The notes beneath the pieces were generated by a model, which had not been told where the DNA came from, searched no databases, and saw only the letters and a list, made by a program, of their open reading frames with translations. From Streptomyces phaeolivaceus (lineage in GTDB: Bacteria; Actinomycetota; Actinomycetes; Streptomycetales; Streptomycetaceae): 64,000 bases of DNA. The stretch spans positions 5,084,001 through 5,148,000 of the forward strand of contig NZ_CP045096.1 of NCBI RefSeq assembly GCF_009184865.1. Direction: 5' to 3'. Every line of letters starts with the position of its first letter. Within the stretch, counting starts at the first letter, position 1. The position numbers were made by a program, and so were the translations under genes. Shown piece by piece: positions 17,002 to 25,921 of this stretch.

Positions 17002-18134
17002 CACTGCGCCCCTTCTCGCTCCGCCGCCAGCTCGGCCCGCAGCAGGGCCTCCTGTTCGCGCAGTTGCGGGGTGGGTTCGGCGTAGACGTGCGCGAAGAGG
17101 TCCATGGGGTCGAGCACGGGGTCCTGGTTCATGCGCTCGCGCAGGTCGGCCGCCATCGTCTCGGCGGCGTCGCGGGCGGCCCGGACGCCGTCCTCGTCGA
17201 GGAGTCCGCGCTCGGTCAGCTCGTGCTCCAGGAGCACGATCGGGTCGTGCGCGCGCCAGGTCTCGACCTCGGCGTCGACCCGGTAGCGGGTCGCGTCGTC
17301 GGCGTTGGTGTGGGCGTCGATGCGGTACGTCACCGCCTCGACCAGGGTGGGACCGCCGCCCGCGCGTGCGTGGGCCACGGCCCCGGCGAGCACCTGGTGC
17401 ACGGCCACGGCGTCGTTGCCGTCGACCAGGCGGCCCGGCATCCCGTAGCCGACGGCCTTGTGGGCCAGCGAGGGGGCGGCCGTCTGCTTCTCCAGGCGGA
17501 CGGAGATCGCGAAGCCGTTGTTCTGGACGAGGAAGACGACCGGGGCCTGCCAGACGGCGGCGAAGTTGAGTGCCTCGTGGAAGTCGCCCTCGCTGGTGCC
17601 GCCGTCGCCGACCAGGGCGAGCGCCACCACGTCGTCGCCCTTGAGGCGGGCGGCGTGCGCGAGGCCCACGGCGTGCGGGAGCTGAGTGGCGAGCGGGGTG
17701 CAAAGCGGTGCCACGCGGTGCTCGCGGGGGTCGTAGCCGGTGTGCCAGTCGCCGCGCAGCAGTGTGAGCGCCTGGACGGGGTCGAGGCCGCGGGCGACGG
17801 CGGCGAGCGTGTCCCGGTAGCTCGGGAAGAGCCAGTCCCGGTCTTCGAGGACCAGCGCGGCGGCGACCTCGCAGGCCTCCTGGCCGGTGCTGGAGGGGTA
17901 GACGGCGAGCCTGCCCTGCTTGGTCAGGGCCGTGGCCTGCGTGTTGTAGCGACGGCCGCGCACCAGCTCGGCGTAGAGCCGGCGCAGCAGCGCGGGGTCG
18001 GCGTCGGCCGCCGCGTCCGTGCCGAGCACGCGGTACGGCAGCGCGTCGGGCAACAGCGGCGCGGGGTCCGTGCGGGGCTGCCAGGCGGGCGGCGGTGTCG
18101 GGCGGTACGCGCCCCGCTGCTCCATGACCGTCAT
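17001..18134 (-). CDS. bkdA: 2-oxoacid dehydrogenase E1 alpha subunit (branched-chain type)
   Basis: This 377-residue E1 alpha starts the operon. The ThDP motif GDGGTSEGDFHEALNFAAVW ends in FLVQNN, and the phosphorylation-loop equivalent is YRIDAHTNADDATRYR. The length and the HTNADD form fit branched-chain 2-oxoacid dehydrogenases, which feed branched acyl-CoA starters to fatty acid and polyketide synthesis. ATG 18134 has an excellent GAGGAGGT site. The operon is divergent from an Lrp/AsnC regulator that probably controls it. Confidence 0.92.
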   Translation of the reverse strand: MTVMEQRGAYRPTPPPAWQPRTDPAPLLPDALPYRVLGTDAAADADPALLRRLYAELVRGRRYNTQATALTKQGRLAVYPSSTGQEACEVAAALVLEDRDWLFPSYRDTLAAVARGLDPVQALTLLRGDWHTGYDPREHRVAPLCTPLATQLPHAVGLAHAARLKGDDVVALALVGDGGTSEGDFHEALNFAAVWQAPVVFLVQNNGFAISVRLEKQTAAPSLAHKAVGYGMPGRLVDGNDAVAVHQVLAGAVAHARAGGGPTLVEAVTYRIDAHTNADDATRYRVDAEVETWRAHDPIVLLEHELTERGLLDEDGVRAARDAAETMAADLRERMNQDPVLDPMDLFAHVYAEPTPQLREQEALLRAELAAEREGAQ

Positions 18135-18193
18135 ACGGCACCTCCTCGTGGGAGTGGCTCCGGGACGCGGCACGGCTGTGACGCGTCTCACCT

Positions 18194-18207
18194 ACCGATT
18201 GTTCGGT
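18194..18207. promoter_or_regulatory. Palindromic operator ACCGATTGTTCGGT
   Basis: ACCGA-N4-TCGGT lies in the divergent bkd/Lrp promoter region, 60 bases upstream of the E1 alpha start. The same pattern occurs at 21006-21019 before paaN. A TetR regulator is encoded between them, which makes it the natural candidate to bind both. Confidence 0.6.
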
Positions 18208-18241
18208 CGTTGACGCATTTTGGCTACAGGCACCCTCAGGC

Positions 18242-18250
18242 TGTGGACAA
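18242..18250 (-). other. DnaA box TTGTCCACA
   Basis: The minus strand reads TTGTCCACA, the strong actinomycete DnaA box, in the bkd/Lrp intergenic region. Confidence 0.6.
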
Positions 18251-18308
18251 ACGGTTCTGCACAGCCTGCAATGAACGCAGTACGTCCATGGTAGGGAGGC
18301 GGGGGCAC

Positions 18309-18809
18309 ATGGCACCTGAACAAATGGCCGAGCCACCGGAGCACGGCCCGGCCCTGCCGCCCCCTCGCCCGCTCGACGCCATAGATCAGGACATCCTGCG
18401 CATGCTCCAGGCGGACGGCCGCGCCTCGATACGGTCGGTCGCCGAACGCGTGCACGTCTCCCGCGCCAACGCCTACGCCCGTATCAACCGTCTCATCGAG
18501 GACGGCGTGATCCGGGGCTTCGGGGCGCGCGTGAACCACGAGCGCGCCGGAAAGGGCACCTCGGCCTACATCACCCTGAAGATCGTGCAGAACTCCTGGC
18601 GCACGGTCCGCGAGCAGCTGCGCCAGCTGTCCGGCGCCGCCCACATCGCGCTGGTCGGCGGCGACTACGACGTCCTGCTCCTGGTCCACACCTCGGACAA
18701 CCGGGCCCTGCGCGAGGTCGTCCTCACCAAACTCCAGGCCATCCCGGAGGTGCTCAGCACCCGGACGCTGCTGGTGTTCGAGGAGGAGGACGTGGAACCG
18801 GAGGGATGA
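18309..18809 (+). CDS. bkdR: Lrp/AsnC family transcriptional regulator (BkdR-like)
   Basis: This 166-residue regulator has a disordered N-terminal tail of 20 residues. The HTH is LDAIDQDILRMLQADGRASI through VSRANAYARINRLIEDGVI, and the C-terminal RAM ligand-binding domain contains HIALVGGDYDVLLLVHT. It is divergent from the branched-chain dehydrogenase operon, a standard arrangement for a regulator sensing branched-chain amino acids. ATG 18309 follows GGGAGGCGGGGG; an ATG at 18288 is an alternative. Confidence 0.88.
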   Translation: MAPEQMAEPPEHGPALPPPRPLDAIDQDILRMLQADGRASIRSVAERVHVSRANAYARINRLIEDGVIRGFGARVNHERAGKGTSAYITLKIVQNSWRTVREQLRQLSGAAHIALVGGDYDVLLLVHTSDNRALREVVLTKLQAIPEVLSTRTLLVFEEEDVEPEG

Positions 18810-18844
18810 GGGGAGGGCGTGGAACGGGCCTTCCCGAAGGGCGC

Positions 18845-19435
18845 TCAGTCCTGGGCGCGCAGCCCCGTGAAGACCAGGTGCGTCACGGCCTCGGACACCT
18901 CCCGCTCGCCCATGCCCCGCCCGTCCGGCCGGTACCACTCCACGATGGAGTTGATCATCCCGAAGACGAGCCGGGTCGCGAGCCGCACCTCCACGTCCCC
19001 GCGCACGTCCCCGTCCGCGGCGGCGGCCTTCAGCAGCTCGGCGACCCGATGGTCGAAGTCGCGGCGCCGCTCCAGCGCCCAGCGCTCGGTGTCGGTGTTG
19101 CCGCGCACCCGCAGCAGCAGGGTCACATAGGGGAGCTCGCTCATGAGCACCTCGACCATGCGCCGCACGACGTGCTCCAGGCGCTCCACCGCCCGTCCCA
19201 CGCGCGCGGGTTCCTCGTCGAGGATCCCGAAGAGCCCGTCCAGCGCCCGGCTGACGGCCCGGCGCAGCAGCTCCTCCTTGCCCGTGACGTGGTGGTATAT
19301 CGACGACTTGGAGATACCGGCCGCCTTGGAGAGGTGCTCCATGGAGGTGCCGTCGTAGCCGCGCTCGTTGAAGACCCGGACCGCGACGGACAGCAGTGTC
19401 TCCGGGGTGTACGTGTCGCGCTTGGCGGTGGTCAT
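18845..19435 (-). CDS. TetR family regulator, likely of phenylacetate/acyl-CoA genes
   Basis: This 196-residue TetR protein has the HTH at residues 10-55 (NERGYDGTSMEHLSKAAGIS, KSSIYHHVTGKEELLRRAV) and a helical ligand domain. Its ATG overlaps the stop of the hydroxyacyl-CoA dehydrogenase gene, so it is the second gene of that operon. Two ACCGA-N4-TCGGT palindromes in nearby divergent promoters are its likely operators. From memory, the Corynebacterium PaaR site has a similar core (ACCGNNCGNNCGGT). The ligand is probably a CoA thioester. Confidence 0.85.
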   Translation of the reverse strand: MTTAKRDTYTPETLLSVAVRVFNERGYDGTSMEHLSKAAGISKSSIYHHVTGKEELLRRAVSRALDGLFGILDEEPARVGRAVERLEHVVRRMVEVLMSELPYVTLLLRVRGNTDTERWALERRRDFDHRVAELLKAAAADGDVRGDVEVRLATRLVFGMINSIVEWYRPDGRGMGEREVSEAVTHLVFTGLRAQD

Positions 19436-20949
19436 GAGGAGGTGCCCTCCCGCTTGTCGGAGGCGTAGGCGTGGCGGTAGAGCGCCAGCGAGGGCGCGTA
19501 GCGCCCGGAGGGGTCGCGCAGGTGCAGGTCGTCCAAGAGGGCGTACGCCCAGTTCCGGCCGAGCCTGCGGCTCCATTCGAAGGGCCCCAGCGGGTAGTTG
19601 ACGCCCAGACGCATCGCCGTGTCGATGTCCTCCTTGGTGGCCACGCCCTTGGCGACGGCGTCGTGCGCGAGGTCGATGATCCGCGCGACCGTACGGGCGA
19701 CGATCATGCCGGGGGCGTCCCCGATGACGCTGACGTCCTTGCCGAGCGCCTGGAAGAGCCCGGTGGCCTCCGCGAGGGTCTGCGGCGAGGTGTCCTGCGA
19801 GGCGGACAGCGCGATCCGGGTGGCCCTGCGGTAGTCGAGCGAGAGGTCGAAGTAGACGACGTCCCGGAACTCCACGGACGTCTGCCCGTCGGCGAGGGCC
19901 AGTTGGCCGCCGCTCGGCAGGACCAGCCGGGTGCCGTGGTCCTCCTCGTCCTCGCGGACGGCGATGCCCGCCTCCCGGATCAACGTGAGCAGTTCGGAGG
20001 CGGGTCCCAGATCGCCCTCGACGACGACGTACGCGGGCGCGGGGACCGGGTCGGCGGTGTGCGGCTCGGAGGGCTCGGCGTCGTCGGCGTACTCGTACCA
20101 GCCCCGGCCCGTCTTGCGGCCGAGCCGGCCGGACTCCACCAGCCGCCGCTGGGCCAGCGAGGGCGTGAACCGCACGTCCTGGAAGAAGGCCTGCCACACG
20201 GAGTGGGTGACGGATTCGTTGACGTCCTGCCCGATGAGGTCGGTCAGTTCGAAGGCGCCCATCCTGAAGCCACCGCACTCGCGCAGGATCGCGTCGATGG
20301 TGACGGGCTCGGCGGCCTGCGACTCGTACACCGCGAAGGCCTCGGCGTAGAACGGCCGTGCGATGCGGTTGACGATGAAGCCAGGGGTGTCGGCGCAGGC
20401 GACCGGTGTCTTGCCCCAGGCGCCGGCCGTCTCGTACGCGCGCGTGGCCGAAGTGACGTCGGTGGCGAACCCGGAGACGACCTCGACGAGGGGCAGCAGC
20501 GGCGCGGGGTTGAAGAAGTGCAGGCCCACGAAACGGCCCGGGTTGCGCAGGGCGCCTCCGATGGCCGTGACGGACAGGCTGGAGGTGTTGGTGGCGAGCA
20601 GGCAGTCCTCGCCGACCACCTCCTCCAGCGCGCGGAAGAGCTCCTGTTTGACGTCCAGCCGCTCCAGGACCGCCTCGACGACGAGACCGCAGTCCGCGAG
20701 GCCGGTGAGGCTCTCGGCGGCGTGCAGCCGGGCGCGTGCGGCGTCCCGGTCGGCGCCGGTCATACGGTCCTTCGCGACGAGCCGGTCGAGCCGGGCGCCG
20801 ATCGCCTCGGCGGCCTCCCGCGCGCGACCGGCGACGGAGTCGAACAGTCGTACGGGATGGCCCGCGACCAGTGCGACCTGGGCGATGCCCTGACCCATGG
20901 TGCCGGTGCCGACGACGGCCACGGGGCTGCTGAGGTCGAGTCCTGTCAT
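19432..20949 (-). CDS. paaH: 3-hydroxyacyl-CoA dehydrogenase, PaaH-like
   Basis: This 505-residue protein is longer than the usual 290 because it holds two copies of the C-terminal 3HCDH domain. The Rossmann motif VVGTGTMGQGIAQVALVAG opens the protein and CADTPGFIVNRIARPFYAEA marks the first C-domain. A linker near residues 300-390 is followed by DAPGMIVARTVARIIDLAHD and GVNYPLGPFEWS. This two-domain form is typical of PaaH (PaaC), which oxidises 3-hydroxyadipyl-CoA in phenylacetate breakdown. Its divergence from paaN supports that. Start ATG 20949 has GGGAGG about ten bases upstream. Confidence 0.85.
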   Translation of the reverse strand: MTGLDLSSPVAVVGTGTMGQGIAQVALVAGHPVRLFDSVAGRAREAAEAIGARLDRLVAKDRMTGADRDAARARLHAAESLTGLADCGLVVEAVLERLDVKQELFRALEEVVGEDCLLATNTSSLSVTAIGGALRNPGRFVGLHFFNPAPLLPLVEVVSGFATDVTSATRAYETAGAWGKTPVACADTPGFIVNRIARPFYAEAFAVYESQAAEPVTIDAILRECGGFRMGAFELTDLIGQDVNESVTHSVWQAFFQDVRFTPSLAQRRLVESGRLGRKTGRGWYEYADDAEPSEPHTADPVPAPAYVVVEGDLGPASELLTLIREAGIAVREDEEDHGTRLVLPSGGQLALADGQTSVEFRDVVYFDLSLDYRRATRIALSASQDTSPQTLAEATGLFQALGKDVSVIGDAPGMIVARTVARIIDLAHDAVAKGVATKEDIDTAMRLGVNYPLGPFEWSRRLGRNWAYALLDDLHLRDPSGRYAPSLALYRHAYASDKREGTSS

Positions 20950-20972
20950 GTGCGCGATCCTCCCGCACGAGG

Positions 20973-20981
20973 TTGTCCACA
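20973..20981 (+). other. DnaA box TTGTCCACA
   Basis: A perfect actinomycete DnaA box lies 24 bases upstream of the paaH start codon in the divergent promoter region. Confidence 0.6.
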
Positions 20982-21005
20982 GATGCGGCGGACCCCCTTG
21001 TCCCG

Positions 21006-21019
21006 ACCGATCGTTCGGT
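21006..21019. promoter_or_regulatory. Palindromic operator ACCGATCGTTCGGT
   Basis: ACCGA-TCGT-TCGGT lies between paaH and paaN, and its sister is at 18194-18207. It is the likely site for the locally encoded TetR protein. Confidence 0.65.
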
Positions 21020-21095
21020 TACTCTAACTCTGTCCGCATGTTCCTGCCCAGGTCAGAGCCCGACGAAGAGCCCTGACGTGAGGAGTTGGTCACGC

Positions 21096-22802
21096 ATGGC
21101 CGCCGAACCTTCCGCGCACGCCCTGATCGCCGAGCACCGGACCACGCTCGACCAGGCACTGGAAGCGATTCGCACACGCGCGTACTGGTCGCCCCACCCC
21201 GAGCACCCCAAGGCGTACGGCGAGAACGGCAGCCTGGGCATGGCCGAGGGCAAGGCCGCCTTCGACGCCCTCCTCGGCACCCGCCTCGACCTCGGCCAGC
21301 CCGGCACCGACGACTGGGTCGGCGGCGAGGTCTCCCCGTACGGCATCGAGCTGGGCGTCACCTACCCGCACGCGGACGTGGACACGCTGCTGCCCGCCAT
21401 GAAGGCGGGCCAGCGCGCGTGGCGCGACGCGGGCGCGGAGGCCCGCGCGGCGGTGTGTCTGGAGATCCTCAAGCGGATCAGCGACCGCACCCACGAGTTC
21501 GCCCACGCCGTCATGCACACCAGCGGCCAGGCCTTCATGATGGCGTTCCAGGCGGGCGGCCCGCACGCCCAGGACCGGGGCCTGGAGGCGGTGGCGTACG
21601 CGTACGCGGAGCAGGTCCGCACCCCCGACGAGGCGCGGTGGAGCAAGCCCCAGGGCAAGCGCGACCCGCTCACACTCACCAAGCGGTTCAAGCCGGTCCC
21701 GCGCGGGATCGCCCTGGTCATCGGCTGCAACACCTTCCCCACGTGGAACGGCTACCCGGGCCTGTTCGCCTCCCTCGCCACCGGCAACGCGGTCCTCGTG
21801 AAGCCCCACCCGCGCGCGGTGCTGCCGCTCGCCCTCACCGTCCAGGTCGCCCGCGAGGTACTCGCCGAGGCCGGCTTCGCCCCCGACCTGGTCGCGCTGG
21901 CCGCCGAACGTCCGGGCGAGGGCATCGCCAAGGACCTGGCCACCCGCCCCGAGATCCGCGTCATCGACTACACCGGCTCGACGTCCTTCGGCGACTGGCT
22001 GGAGGCCAACGCCCGCCAGGCGGAGGTCTACACGGAGAAGGCCGGCGTCAACACGGTGCTCGTCGACTCCACCGACGACTACAAGGGCATGCTCTCCAAC
22101 CTGGCGTTCTCCCTGTCCCTGTACAGCGGCCAGATGTGCACCACCCCGCAGAACCTGCTGGTCCCCCGCGACGGCATCACCACCGACGAGGGCCCCAAGT
22201 CCTACGACGAGGTCGTCGCCGATCTCGCCGGGTCGGTCGGCGGCCTGCTGGGCGACGACGCGCGCGCGAACGCGCTGCTCGGCGCGATCGTGAACCCCGA
22301 CGTCAAGGCCCGCCTCGAAGCCGCCGCCTCTCTCGGCGAAGTCGCTCTCCCCTCAAGGGAGATCACCAACCCCGAGTTCCCGGACGCGGTCGTCCGCACA
22401 CCGGTGATCGTGAAGCTCGACGGCGCGCGGAAGTTCTGGGAGCGGACCGAGGACGAGGCCGCCTACATGAGCGAGTGCTTCGGGCCGGTGTCGTTCGCCG
22501 TCGCCGTCGACTCGACCGCGGACGGGCTGGAGTTGCTGCGCCGGACCATCGCCGACAAGGGCGCGATGACCGTCGGCGCGTACACGACCTCCGGCGAGGT
22601 GGCCGAGGCCGTGGAGGAGGTCTGCCTGGAGGAGTGCGCGCAGTTGTCGCTGAACCTCACGGGTGGGGTGTATGTGAACCAGACGGCGGCGTTCTCGGAC
22701 TTCCACGGGTCCGGTGGCAATCCGGCCGCCAACGCGGCGCTGTGCGACGGGGCGTTCGTCGCCAACCGGTTCCGGGTGGTCGAGGTGCGGAGCGAGGCGT
22801 AG
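21096..22802 (+). CDS. paaN: Phenylacetic acid degradation protein PaaN (aldehyde dehydrogenase family)
   Basis: This 568-residue protein belongs to the aldehyde dehydrogenase superfamily and matches the PaaN subgroup in its N-terminal extension (ALIAEHRTTLDQALEAIRTR). The NAD-binding region includes GIALVIGCNTFPTWNGYPGL, and the catalytic Cys is in LYSGQMCTTPQNLLVPRDG. PaaN/PaaZ proteins oxidise the ring-cleaved semialdehyde of phenylacetyl-CoA. ATG 21096 follows GAGGAG. The paaABCDE epoxidase genes are not in this window, so the pathway is incomplete here. Confidence 0.9.
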   Translation: MAAEPSAHALIAEHRTTLDQALEAIRTRAYWSPHPEHPKAYGENGSLGMAEGKAAFDALLGTRLDLGQPGTDDWVGGEVSPYGIELGVTYPHADVDTLLPAMKAGQRAWRDAGAEARAAVCLEILKRISDRTHEFAHAVMHTSGQAFMMAFQAGGPHAQDRGLEAVAYAYAEQVRTPDEARWSKPQGKRDPLTLTKRFKPVPRGIALVIGCNTFPTWNGYPGLFASLATGNAVLVKPHPRAVLPLALTVQVAREVLAEAGFAPDLVALAAERPGEGIAKDLATRPEIRVIDYTGSTSFGDWLEANARQAEVYTEKAGVNTVLVDSTDDYKGMLSNLAFSLSLYSGQMCTTPQNLLVPRDGITTDEGPKSYDEVVADLAGSVGGLLGDDARANALLGAIVNPDVKARLEAAASLGEVALPSREITNPEFPDAVVRTPVIVKLDGARKFWERTEDEAAYMSECFGPVSFAVAVDSTADGLELLRRTIADKGAMTVGAYTTSGEVAEAVEEVCLEECAQLSLNLTGGVYVNQTAAFSDFHGSGGNPAANAALCDGAFVANRFRVVEVRSEA

Positions 22803-22811
22803 GAAGCCGCT

Positions 22812-22827
22812 CGAAGCCACGGCTTCG
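22812..22827. terminator. Weak bidirectional hairpin
   Basis: CGAAGCC-AC-GGCTTCG lies between the convergent paaN and trmH genes, which are only 37 bases apart. Confidence 0.4.
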
Positions 22828-22839
22828 GTCGGACCGCCC

Positions 22840-23640
22840 TCAGAAGGAACCCATGCTCCAGTGGTACAGCGTCATCGCCACACTGGTCGCCAGGTTGTAG
22901 CTGGAGACCTGGGGGCGCATGGGGAGTGACAGCAAGTGGTCGGCACGGGCGCGGAGTTCGGTGGAGAGGCCACTGCGTTCGGAGCCGAAGGCGAGGACGG
23001 CGTCGTCCGGGAGCTTCAGCCCCCGGATGTCGTCGCCCTCGGGGTCCAGCGCGAAGAGCGGGCCCGGGGGCAGGTCGGCGACCTCCAGCCGCTCGACGGC
23101 GGTCGCGAAGTGCAGGCCCGCCCCGCCGCGTACGACCGTGGGGTGCCAGGGGTCCAGCGTGCCCGTGGTGACCACACCGGTCGCGCCGAAACCGGCGGCC
23201 AGCCTGATCACGGCCCCCGCGTTGCCCAGGTTGCGCGGGTTGTCGAGGACGACGACAGGGGTGGTGCGCGGGGTGCGGGCGAGCGCCGTCAACTGAGCCG
23301 CGCGCGAGGGGCGCACGGCCAGGGCGGCGACGGCGGTGGGGTGCGGGCGCGGCACCAGCGTCCGGTACGTCTCCTCCGGGATCTCCCGGAGGAGGTCCAC
23401 GAACCGGTCCCGTACGTCCGGGGCAAGCTCGTCGGCGAGGGCGAGCGCCGCCGCGCGGTCGGCGGTGACGGCCACCGGCACCTCGGCGCCGAAGCGCACG
23501 GCGTGCTTGAGGGCGTGGAAACCGTCCAGCAGCACGGCGGTGTCGGCGAGCCGACGCCAGACCCGCAGGGGGTCGTCCCCCGGGCCGTCGACCGGCCCGC
23601 CCGCTGGTCCGTTCACCGGATCGCTCACCGGATCGTTCAT
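22840..23640 (-). CDS. TrmH/SpoU family RNA 2'-O-methyltransferase
   Basis: This 266-residue SPOUT-class methyltransferase has the three knot motifs. Motif 1 is VLDNPRNLGNAGAVIRLAAG, motif 2 is VLAFGSERSGLS, and motif 3 is LPMRPQVSSYNLATSVAMTL. It methylates rRNA or tRNA with S-adenosylmethionine. The N-terminus carries a short repeat of NDPVSDPVNGPAGGPVDGP type. The start overlaps the stop of the HTTM gene (ATGA), so it is the third gene of the DUF5819-HTTM-TrmH operon. The exact target nucleotide is unknown. Confidence 0.85.
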   Translation of the reverse strand: MNDPVSDPVNGPAGGPVDGPGDDPLRVWRRLADTAVLLDGFHALKHAVRFGAEVPVAVTADRAAALALADELAPDVRDRFVDLLREIPEETYRTLVPRPHPTAVAALAVRPSRAAQLTALARTPRTTPVVVLDNPRNLGNAGAVIRLAAGFGATGVVTTGTLDPWHPTVVRGGAGLHFATAVERLEVADLPPGPLFALDPEGDDIRGLKLPDDAVLAFGSERSGLSTELRARADHLLSLPMRPQVSSYNLATSVAMTLYHWSMGSF

Positions 23641-25022
23641 GCGGTGAAGCCTACGTGGGCCTGCTCGGCCGACTCCTTCTCCTGCGGGAGCGGTGACCGC
23701 TCCGGGTCGCGCGGGCCCGGGACCTCGGCGCCACGCCCCGGCAGCACACGGCGTACGACGCGGTCACGCGCGCGTGCCACGAGGCGGCCCACACGCTTCA
23801 GGAAGGACGTCGGCAGGAAGACGGCGTCGGCGGCGATCATCGCGAGCGAGAAGAACGGCAGGCCCAGCACGACGGCGATCACCGCGTGCTCGGTCATCAT
23901 GACGGCCAGCAGGACGTTCTTGACGCGCCGGTTGAAGAGCGTGAACGGGAAGGCGACCTGCACGATCACCGTCCCGTACGTCACCAGCATCACCATCGTG
24001 CCGCTGGACGTCATCAGGTCGGAGAGCGCGGCCCAGGGCGAGAAGTAGTCCAGGTGGAGCGGGTAGTAGGCGGCCGTGCCGTCCTGCCAGCGTCCGCCCT
24101 GGACCTTGTACCAGCCGGCCGCCGCGTAGATCAGACACGCCTCGGCCATGATCACGAGCAGGACGGCGTTGTGCGTGAGATTGCCGACGATGTCGAGCAG
24201 CACCCGCGGCTTGGTGTCCGACTCGATGCGGCCGGCGGCCCAGAACAGGCCGTGCACGGCCCACAGCCCCCAGAAGAACGTCAGCCAGCCGCCCAGCAGA
24301 CCGCCGGGAATCAGACCGCCGAACGTCGCCACCAGCAGCGCGAACCCGAGCACACACCACAGGGCCGGGCCGACCCGGTCCTCCGGTGCCCTGCCGTCCC
24401 GCTCCAGGCGCTCGCGCGTGCGCCGTGCGCGCCGGGCGTCCAGCGACCAGACCTGGGCGCAGCGGACGAAGACGAGATAGATCGCCATGAGGTGCAGGAC
24501 GTTGTCGCCGCCGTCGCCCATGAAGACGCTGCGGTTCTGCAGCGAGAGCACGCCCACCATGAAGAGCACGCTCATGGCACGGGTGCGCCAGCCGAGCAGC
24601 AGCAGGAGGGTGGCCAGGACGGCCACGGCGTAGACGATCTCGAACCACACCATGCTGTCGGACCACATCAGCACCGTGAAGGCGTCGTTGGTCCCGATCA
24701 GCTGCTGGGCGAGCTCCCAGCTCCAGGGCCCGTTCGGGCCGTACAACTCGCGCCGGTGCGGGAACTCGCGCAGCAGGAACAGCAACCAGGTCGCGGAGAA
24801 GCCGATACGGATGATCGCGCTCTGGTACGGGCCCAGCGCGCGATCCGAGACACGGGTGATCCCGTTGCCTATCGCGGCGGTGAGGCGCCCCAGCGGGCTC
24901 ACCGGCCGGACCGGAACGGTCTGGGCGGCGGCGGTCTGGCCGACAGCGGCCGGACCCGCGGCGGCCGGACCCGCGGCGGTCTGGTTGTTGGCCGGGTTCT
25001 CGGGCGGGGTCACAGAGCTCAT
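23637..25022 (-). CDS. HTTM domain membrane protein
   Basis: This 461-residue multi-pass protein shows the HTTM domain (horizontally transferred transmembrane), distantly related to vitamin K-dependent gamma-carboxylase. Typical landmarks are SLQNRSVFMGDGGDNVLHLM, the AGWYKVQGGRWQDGTAAYYP segment and a run of about eight hydrophobic helices. The N-terminus is a cytosolic Ala/Gln-rich tail. The gene overlaps DUF5819 upstream and TrmH downstream by four bases each. DUF5819 and HTTM genes commonly occur as a pair, and their joint function is unknown; I infer an interacting membrane pair. Start is ATG 25022. Confidence 0.8.
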   Translation of the reverse strand: MSSVTPPENPANNQTAAGPAAAGPAAVGQTAAAQTVPVRPVSPLGRLTAAIGNGITRVSDRALGPYQSAIIRIGFSATWLLFLLREFPHRRELYGPNGPWSWELAQQLIGTNDAFTVLMWSDSMVWFEIVYAVAVLATLLLLLGWRTRAMSVLFMVGVLSLQNRSVFMGDGGDNVLHLMAIYLVFVRCAQVWSLDARRARRTRERLERDGRAPEDRVGPALWCVLGFALLVATFGGLIPGGLLGGWLTFFWGLWAVHGLFWAAGRIESDTKPRVLLDIVGNLTHNAVLLVIMAEACLIYAAAGWYKVQGGRWQDGTAAYYPLHLDYFSPWAALSDLMTSSGTMVMLVTYGTVIVQVAFPFTLFNRRVKNVLLAVMMTEHAVIAVVLGLPFFSLAMIAADAVFLPTSFLKRVGRLVARARDRVVRRVLPGRGAEVPGPRDPERSPLPQEKESAEQAHVGFTA

Positions 25023-25921
25023 TCGGCGCTCGCCTCCGTCCGGCCGGTCACGCCCAGGCCGGCGCCGGCCGCGTTGGCGGCGACGTCCGTCCGGTCGGTG
25101 TCGGTCACCGACCACCAGGGCAGCTCACGGACGACGGGCTTGTCGGACACCTTTTCCTCGCTCCACTCGGGCGACGGCACATTGGTGGTTCGGGACCGGA
25201 GCTGGATCCGCTCGATCACACCGCCGGGGCCACCGGCCTGCTCACGGTCGAGGCGCATCACCACGATGCGGCGCACATAGCGCTCGGAGAGACCGCCGCG
25301 CGAGGACGTGGCGCGGTACTCGCCGTCGTGCGTGGAGACATAGAAGTCCCAGGCCCGGCGCAGTTCGTTCTGTTGGGTGTGGCTCGGGATCGGATTCCCG
25401 TCGATCGCGGCGCCGTCCAGGGCGGACAGGTCGTACCAACCGGTTTGGCGCCGCTCACCGTCCGCCGTACGGACCTCGGCGCGAGCCTGCACCGCGATGT
25501 TCTGCTGCAACGGGTTCGGCGCGAACAGCTTCCAGTTCTGCTCGAACTCCGGGTACACCCATTCGTCCACCGCCCGACCGTGCTGCTTCGTCAGCGTGTT
25601 CGAGGGGGCGATATGGAGGAACACCAGCCCGAGGTGCGCGCAGGTCGCCACCGCCACGACCGCCAGCACCAGCGCCACGGCTATCTGGTACGGCAGGGTG
25701 AGCCCGGCGATACCGGTGGCCGACGGCGACTCCGGCTCCGGCTCCGATTCCGAGGCCGGAGCGGGATCCGGGACCGGGACCGGGACCGAGTTCGGGGCCG
25801 AGTCCGGGGCCGAGGCCTGCCGGGGGATCCGCGCCTTCGCGGTCGCATCGCTCACGGAGGCGGAGCCCTCGGGCTCGTCCGGCGCTCGCCGGGCGTCCGA
25901 GCCCTCGTCGTTCGCGTCCAT
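25019..25921 (-). CDS. DUF5819 family membrane protein
   Basis: This 300-residue protein has a low-complexity N-terminus (Pro/Ser/Glu, with PVPVPDPAPASESEPEPES). One membrane helix follows near residues 75-100 (YQIAVALVLAVVAVATCAHL). An outside domain comes next, with VYPEFEQNWKLFAPNPLQQN and WDFYVSTHDG typical of DUF5819. Its partner HTTM gene overlaps it. ATG 25921 has GGGGAG nine bases upstream. An upstream in-frame extension to 25966 is less likely. The function is unknown. Confidence 0.8.
   Translation of the reverse strand: MDANDEGSDARRAPDEPEGSASVSDATAKARIPRQASAPDSAPNSVPVPVPDPAPASESEPEPESPSATGIAGLTLPYQIAVALVLAVVAVATCAHLGLVFLHIAPSNTLTKQHGRAVDEWVYPEFEQNWKLFAPNPLQQNIAVQARAEVRTADGERRQTGWYDLSALDGAAIDGNPIPSHTQQNELRRAWDFYVSTHDGEYRATSSRGGLSERYVRRIVVMRLDREQAGGPGGVIERIQLRSRTTNVPSPEWSEEKVSDKPVVRELPWWSVTDTDRTDVAANAAGAGLGVTGRTEASAE

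Noticed and set aside
19432..22802. A complete phenylacetate pathway
   Set aside because: Only PaaH-like and PaaN-like genes with a regulator are present; the paaABCDE epoxidase and other genes are absent from the window.
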